Shown here in pieces: positions 30,620 to 34,569 of a stretch of DNA of 34,569 nt (position 1 is its first letter; each line of letters starts with the position of its first letter). This DNA is from CAYNSB01 sp964399625 (lineage in GTDB: Bacteria; Planctomycetota; Phycisphaerae; Phycisphaerales; UBA1924): the NCBI GenBank assembly GCA_964399625.1, contig CAYNSB010000041.1, forward strand, positions 1 to 34,569. The letters are read 5' to 3'. The translations under genes were made by a program, and so were the position numbers. The notes under the pieces are model-generated. The model saw nothing but the letters and a program-made list of their open reading frames with translations. It was not told the DNA's origin and searched no databases.

Positions 30620-33247
30620 ATGGACCGTGACGCCCCCATGGGCCGACTCTCGCCGCCCCCGCTGCCGCGCGTGGCTTGGGGATTGGCGGCGCTGGTCGCG
30701 GGGTTCATCATCGCGCGGGAGGCGACGCCGCTGCCCCCGGGAGCGTGGCTCGCGCTTGGGGCCGGGTGCTGCGCGATCGCGGGCGTGGTCCGGGGGATCG
30801 GGGCGCGCGTCGCGCTGCTGCTGGCGACGGTGTGCCTGGGCGCGGGGTGGCTCGGCGTGCGCGCGGCCCCTGTCGGTGGGCCGTGGCCCGCGCTCGCGGC
30901 GCGCTCCGAGCCCACGCTGATCGATGTGCGTGGCACGCTGCTGGACGTGCCGCGCGCCGATGAGCCGGCTCCTTCGCCGTTGCTCCCGCGCGCGCAAGCG
31001 GGCTGGAGCGCGACGCTGCGCGTGGACTCGATCGTGGGCGAGGCAGGCGTGACGCCGGCGGGCGGAGTGCTGCGCGTGCGGGGCGAGGGCCCGCCACCCA
31101 GCGCGGGCGCGGGCGAGCGCGTGCGCCTGCCGGGCGTGTACCGGGGCGTCGCTGGGCCGAGCAACCCGGGCGAGCGCGATCGGCGTGCGCTGGCGGCGCA
31201 GGAGGGACGCGTGGGCACGCTGCGCGCGGGGCGTGCGACGACGCTCGAGCGCCTGGAGCATGAGTCCACGATCGCGCGCGCCCGTGGCTGGTGGATCGCG
31301 GTGCGCGCGGCGTGGGGCGAGCGGGCCCAGCGCCTGCTGCTGGGAAGCGGACCGGGCGGCGAGGGGTCGTCCGTCGAGGCGCGGGCGCTCTTGCGGGCGC
31401 TGGTGCTGGGCGATGACCCGGGCTCGCGCGATCTGGAGGCGCTCCGCGACGCCTTCGCCCACACAGGGCTGGCGCACGTGCTCTCGATCTCGGGGTTCCA
31501 CCTGGTCGTGCTCGTGTTCGCCGCGATGCTCGCGATCCGCCTGTGGGGCGACCTGGGCACCTGGGAGTCCGCGCTGATCGCGGGGCTGATCGCGGCGTAC
31601 CTGGCGATCCTGCCCTTCGACGCGCCCGTGTGGCGCTCGGCGATGATGGTGCTGGCGCTGCTGCTGGGCGAGGCGTGCGGGCGACGCTACGACCGGCTCG
31701 CGATCCTGTGCTGGGTGGCGATCGCGCTGCTGCTGCATCGCCCGCTCGACGCGTGGTCCATGGGATTCCAGCTCTCGTTCGGGCTCGTGGCGGTGCTCAT
31801 CCGCTTTGGCGAGCGCTTCCACCATCGCCTGTGGGGCGAGCCGCTCGCGGGCGTGGTGAGCGGGGCGGAGCTGGCGCGCCCCGCGTGGGCGAACATGGGG
31901 CTTGAGAGCGCGCGGGCGCTCATCAGCACCAATGTTCTGTGCGCGATGGTCTCCATGCCCGTCGTCGCGTTCCACACGGGGATGGTGAGCCCCTTGGCGC
32001 CGCTGATCGGCGTGGTCGCGGTGCCGCTCGTGTCGGCGCTGCTGGTGCTCTCGTACGCGGGCGTGCTCGTGGGCGCGCTGCTGGGCGGCGTGCCGGCGAT
32101 CGGCGATGCGATCGCCCGCGGGCTCGAGCGGCTCGCCGAGATCGTCGCGGCGTTCGTGCGCTGGTGCGACGCGATGCCCGGCGCGTGGACGACCGCGCCG
32201 CGCCTGTCGCTGGCGTGGTGCATCACGTGCACGCTGGGGCTGCTGTGGCTCGCGTGGACGTGGGGCTGGTGGCGACGCAAGCGCGCCGCGCCGTGGGCCG
32301 TGCTCGCGGCGCTGGCTCTCTGGACGGGCGCGGAGGTCGTGCTGGGTGGGCGTTTGGCGCGGGACGTCACGCTGCGCGTGGACACGCTCGCGGTGGGCGA
32401 TGGCACGTGCCACCTCGTGCGCTCCGGGGGCGAGGCGCTGCTGTGGGACGCGGGGTCGCTGGAGAACGGGCCAGGGCTGGGGCGGTACGCGCTGCCGCGC
32501 GCGCTGCGGGAGGTGGGCGCGTGGCGCGTGCGGACCGCGGTCATCACGCATCCGAACTTGGACCATTACAACGCGCTGCCCGGGCTTGTCGGGCCGCTGG
32601 GCATCCGCGAGGTGCTGGTGTGCCCGCTCTTTCTGTCGCGTGCCGCGGCGCACGCGCACGGGGGCGAGGCGTTCCTGCTGGCGGACCTGTCGCGCCGGGG
32701 CGTGCGGGTTCGCGCGATCGAAGCGGGCGAGCGCCTGAGCCTGGGCGAGTGCGAGGTGACGTTCCTCTCCCCGCCGCGCGGCATGACGGAGGCGGAGTGG
32801 CCCGCGGACAACGACCACTGCCTCGTCGCGCGATTCGATGACGCGGGAGAGCTCGCGTCGCACTCGTTCGATTTCTCGCGGGTCCGCGCGATGCTCCTGC
32901 TGTGCGGCGATGTGCAGGCGCCGGCGATCGATCGCGTGCGCCAGGAGGGAGCGCCGCTGCACGCCGACGTGATGGAGGTCCCCCACCACGGCAGCGCGAA
33001 GGACGCCGCGATGCGCTGGGCGCTCGAGGTCTCGCCGCGCGTGCTGCTGCAATCGACCGGGGCGCAGCGCGCGGACGACCCGCGGTGGGATGGCGTGCGC
33101 GACGCGCTCGCGGGCTCCACGTGGTGGTGCACGTGGCTCGACGGCGCGGCGTGGGCGGAGGTGACGGGCACGCACGGCGTGCGCACGGGCGCGTGCCGCG
33201 CCCGCGAGATCGCCTCGCGCCCAACGAACAACGACCCCCGGCCGTAG
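30620..33247 (+). CDS. comEC: ComEC/Rec2 family DNA-uptake channel
   Basis: An 875-residue membrane protein with the three ComEC parts. Residues 1-230 hold a few membrane segments and an OB-like/DUF4131-type N-terminal region (EPTLIDVRGTLLDVP). The Competence domain has HTGLAHVLSISGFHLVVLVF, then WGDLGTWESALIAGLIAAYL, with many membrane segments to about residue 585. A C-terminal MBL-like domain follows, with VITHPNLDHYNALPG (H-x-N-x-DH, where H-x-D-x-DH is more usual), VEVGD-type DTLAVGDGTCHLV and MEVPHHGSAKDA. ComEC transports single-stranded DNA through the inner membrane during transformation. The ATG at 30620 has no ribosome site; an in-frame ATG at 30638 is an alternative. Its stop codon lies in the loop of the terminator at 33224-33283. 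Confidence 0.94.
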   Translation: MDRDAPMGRLSPPPLPRVAWGLAALVAGFIIAREATPLPPGAWLALGAGCCAIAGVVRGIGARVALLLATVCLGAGWLGVRAAPVGGPWPALAARSEPTLIDVRGTLLDVPRADEPAPSPLLPRAQAGWSATLRVDSIVGEAGVTPAGGVLRVRGEGPPPSAGAGERVRLPGVYRGVAGPSNPGERDRRALAAQEGRVGTLRAGRATTLERLEHESTIARARGWWIAVRAAWGERAQRLLLGSGPGGEGSSVEARALLRALVLGDDPGSRDLEALRDAFAHTGLAHVLSISGFHLVVLVFAAMLAIRLWGDLGTWESALIAGLIAAYLAILPFDAPVWRSAMMVLALLLGEACGRRYDRLAILCWVAIALLLHRPLDAWSMGFQLSFGLVAVLIRFGERFHHRLWGEPLAGVVSGAELARPAWANMGLESARALISTNVLCAMVSMPVVAFHTGMVSPLAPLIGVVAVPLVSALLVLSYAGVLVGALLGGVPAIGDAIARGLERLAEIVAAFVRWCDAMPGAWTTAPRLSLAWCITCTLGLLWLAWTWGWWRRKRAAPWAVLAALALWTGAEVVLGGRLARDVTLRVDTLAVGDGTCHLVRSGGEALLWDAGSLENGPGLGRYALPRALREVGAWRVRTAVITHPNLDHYNALPGLVGPLGIREVLVCPLFLSRAAAHAHGGEAFLLADLSRRGVRVRAIEAGERLSLGECEVTFLSPPRGMTEAEWPADNDHCLVARFDDAGELASHSFDFSRVRAMLLLCGDVQAPAIDRVRQEGAPLHADVMEVPHHGSAKDAAMRWALEVSPRVLLQSTGAQRADDPRWDGVRDALAGSTWWCTWLDGAAWAEVTGTHGVRTGACRAREIASRPTNNDPRP

Positions 33248-33283
33248 GAAGGCCGAGGGTCGGCAAGGAGATGCGTTGTTCGT
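33224..33283. terminator. Large convergent terminator spanning the comEC stop codon
   Basis: GACCCCCGGCC (33233-33243) pairs with GGCCGAGGGTC (33251-33261), one mismatch, around a 7-nt loop GTAGGAA that contains the comEC TAG. An outer perfect 10-bp pair, ACGAACAACG (33224-33233) with CGTTGTTCGT (33274-33283), extends it. On the minus strand the stem is followed by T-rich GTTGTTCGTT, so it best terminates the histone-like gene; comEC transcripts would also meet it. Confidence 0.8.
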
Positions 33284-33288
33284 GCGGC

Positions 33289-33633
33289 TTACGCGGCCTT
33301 GCGGCGGGCGAAGCTCTTGGTCGAGAACGACCAGAAGTAGTTCGTGTTGAACTTCTTGGCGGGGGTCTTGCGGGAGGCCTTGCGCGACGCGGGCTTGCGC
33401 GTGCTGCTCTTCTTGGACCAGGACTTGGCGGTGGCCTTGCGGGCGGACTTGCGCGACGAGGTCTTGCTCGCCCAGCTCTTGCGGGCCGTGCGGCGCGCGG
33501 ACTTGGTCGCCGAGCGCTTCTTCCAGGTGCGCGCCGCGGTGCGGCGGGCGGTGGAGCGCTTCGCGGACGAGCGACGGGCCTTGGAGCGGCGCGTCGTGCG
33601 GGCGGAGGAGCGTCGGTTCTTCGTGGTCGCCAT
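33289..33633 (-). CDS. Histone H1-like Lys/Arg-rich nucleoid protein
   Basis: A 114-residue, extremely basic protein of Ser/Thr/Ala/Lys/Arg repeats (for example KSARRTARKSW, SSRKSARKATAKSW, RKPASRKASRK). It has 20 Lys and 22 Arg and no Asp or Glu. This resembles the C-terminal tails of eukaryotic H1 and the small bacterial H1-like proteins (HctA/HctB-like, AlgP-like), which bind and compact DNA without sequence preference. Three internal SW/TW units recur (TWKKR, SWASK, SWSKK). The C-terminus differs from the repeats: FNTNYFWSFSTKSFARRKAA is aromatic. GAGGA 9 nt upstream supports the start. A strong terminator follows. Nucleoid compaction is inferred from composition; membrane or RNA binding are alternatives. 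Confidence 0.82.
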   Translation of the reverse strand: MATTKNRRSSARTTRRSKARRSSAKRSTARRTAARTWKKRSATKSARRTARKSWASKTSSRKSARKATAKSWSKKSSTRKPASRKASRKTPAKKFNTNYFWSFSTKSFARRKAA

Positions 33634-33928
33634 CGGGAGAATCCTCGGGGGTCTGGTGCGAGCGGCGCGGGGCCGACCCTGGCCTCGCGTGGGCGTCCGT
33701 GCCCGTGCGCCGTCGCGTATCGATCCGCGGTGTTCGCCCAGTGCGATAACCGCGTGCGTGTCGATCGACGCTCCGCGAGGGGCAGATAAGCGCTGGGACC
33801 AAGAAAATCGAAAAAAATCTGCCCCGACTGGTCAAGTGGCGTTGAGCCACCGAACATCATGCGGACAATCGGCGCGCGGTCCTCGCCGGCGCGCACCCTC
33901 GCACCGCTCACGCTGGCCCTCGCTCGTC

Positions 33929-34569
33929 ATGCCCACTCCCGCCCCACGATTCGATTCGCTCGCACCCGCGCTCGCCGCTCCCGCGGGTTGGTCGCCCACG
34001 TCGTGGCAGAGCAAGAGCGCGGCGCAGGCGATCGAGTACCCCGACGCGCGGGCCGTGGACGCGGCGCTCGCCAAGCTCCGCACGCTCCCGCCGCTGGTCA
34101 CGAGTTTCGAGGTCGAGCGGCTCAAGGGGTTCCTCGCGCAGGCGCAGGAGGGCAAGCGGTTCGTGCTGCAGGGGGGCGACTGCGCCGAGACGCTCGCGGA
34201 CTGCGGGCCGGGCGTCATCACCAACAAGCTCAAGATCCTGCTGCAGATGTCGCTGGTGCTGGTGCACGGGCTGAAGAAGCCCGTGGTGCGCGTGGGGCGC
34301 TTCGCGGGGCAGTACGCCAAGCCGCGATCGAGCGCCAGCGAGACGCGCGCCGGCGTCACGCTCCCCAGCTACTTCGGCGACCTGGTCAATCGGGCCGAGT
34401 TCACGCCCGAGGCGCGCCGCCCCGACCCGAACCTGCTCGTGCAGGGCTACCAGCACGCGGCGATGACGCTCAACTTCGTGCGCTCGCTCGTGGATGGCGG
34501 CTTTGCCGACCTGCACCACCCCGAGTACTGGGATCTGCAGTTCCTCAAGAACGCCTCGCTCGCGCCCGA
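33929..34569 (+). CDS. 3-deoxy-7-phosphoheptulonate synthase class II, N-terminal part (cut by window edge)
   Basis: About 213 residues are visible, with no stop before the edge. SPTSWQSKSAAQAIEYPD, then LAKLRTLPPLVTSFEVERLK, FVLQGGDCAET and VRVGRFAGQYAKPRSS match class II (plant/AroG-II) DAHP synthases, including the QGGDCAE metal/PEP-binding segment and the GR(I/F)AGQ(Y/F)AKPRS block. The enzyme joins phosphoenolpyruvate and erythrose-4-phosphate in the first shikimate-pathway step. The start at 33929 lacks a clear ribosome site. A possible promoter (TTGAGC at 33842, 16-nt spacer, GACAAT at 33864) is weak. The 295-nt gap before it, shared with the divergent histone-like gene, includes an A-rich stretch near 33800-33818 and nothing else recognised. 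Confidence 0.95.
   Translation, partial: MPTPAPRFDSLAPALAAPAGWSPTSWQSKSAAQAIEYPDARAVDAALAKLRTLPPLVTSFEVERLKGFLAQAQEGKRFVLQGGDCAETLADCGPGVITNKLKILLQMSLVLVHGLKKPVVRVGRFAGQYAKPRSSASETRAGVTLPSYFGDLVNRAEFTPEARRPDPNLLVQGYQHAAMTLNFVRSLVDGGFADLHHPEYWDLQFLKNASLAP

Noticed and set aside
30338..33850. 1170-residue minus-strand open frame
   Set aside because: It is antisense to comEC, runs through the histone-like gene in another frame, and has the Arg/Ala/His composition of a shadow frame.
33836..33850. GTGGC-GTTGA-GCCAC hairpin upstream of the DAHP synthase
   Set aside because: A five-base-pair stem is common by chance in this DNA, and there is no T-run or known riboswitch pattern around it.

Overview
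The window is a GC-rich, densely coded bacterial chromosome segment that looks like a planctomycete of the Phycisphaerae/Phycisphaerales type. The pointers are a secreted subtilase ending in two GC-type dockerin repeats (27857-30238), a HAF-repeat exported protein with a short Pro-rich/hydrophobic/Arg-rich C-terminal sorting-like tail (17337-18494), a small Lys/Arg-rich histone-like protein (33289-33633), and many short transcription units that change strand often. No rRNA, tRNA, CRISPR array, prophage or plasmid functions were seen.

Layout. 1-1334 (minus): a chaperonin locus, with a degenerate receiver-domain gene, groES, an extra 76-residue gene, and the 5' part of groEL cut by the window edge. 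1574-4898: a HAD phosphatase, an M14-like lipoprotein, an MBL-fold hydrolase and a cysteine dioxygenase. 4921-5565: a REP-associated tyrosine transposase between 12-bp inverted ends. 5571-9607 (minus): a flippase, a GT2 glycosyltransferase and an M32 carboxypeptidase, partly an envelope-polysaccharide unit. 9796-11203 (minus): a lexA transcription unit with promoter, operator-like palindrome, an overlapping upstream ORF and a terminator. 11271-14639: a lipoprotein-dprA pair divergent from a SpoIID/LytB protein. 14675-17324: a GT-A-like protein, a putative PD-(D/E)XK nuclease and a MoxR ATPase. 17337-21843: HAF protein, orphan solute-binding lipoprotein, M20 amidohydrolase and YdeI-like protein. 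21996-25128: a secreted protein of unknown family, a Tat-exported FAD amine oxidase and a small conserved-looking protein. 25453-27850: mannose-1-phosphate guanylyltransferase, CBS-pair protein and HIT protein. 27857-34569: dockerin subtilase, ComEC, histone-like protein and the 5' part of a class II DAHP synthase.

How the genes relate. dprA and comEC together suggest natural transformation capacity; lexA adds the SOS response. The flippase, GT2, GT-A-like protein and ManC fit surface polysaccharide synthesis. The secreted protease, HAF protein, SpoIID protein, lipoproteins and amine oxidase form an exported set. Two kinds of translation start appear. Some genes have clear GGAGG-type ribosome sites. 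At least seven lack one but carry a TANNNT hexamer only 5-9 nt before the start codon, as expected for leaderless mRNAs.

The observations most worth following are that leaderless class, the RAYT element together with a second two-copy palindromic repeat, the lexA promoter/operator and its 203-nt overlapping ORF, the extra gene inside groES-groEL, and the comEC stop codon lying in the loop of a terminator hairpin. No complete unknown defence or metabolic system could be demonstrated.
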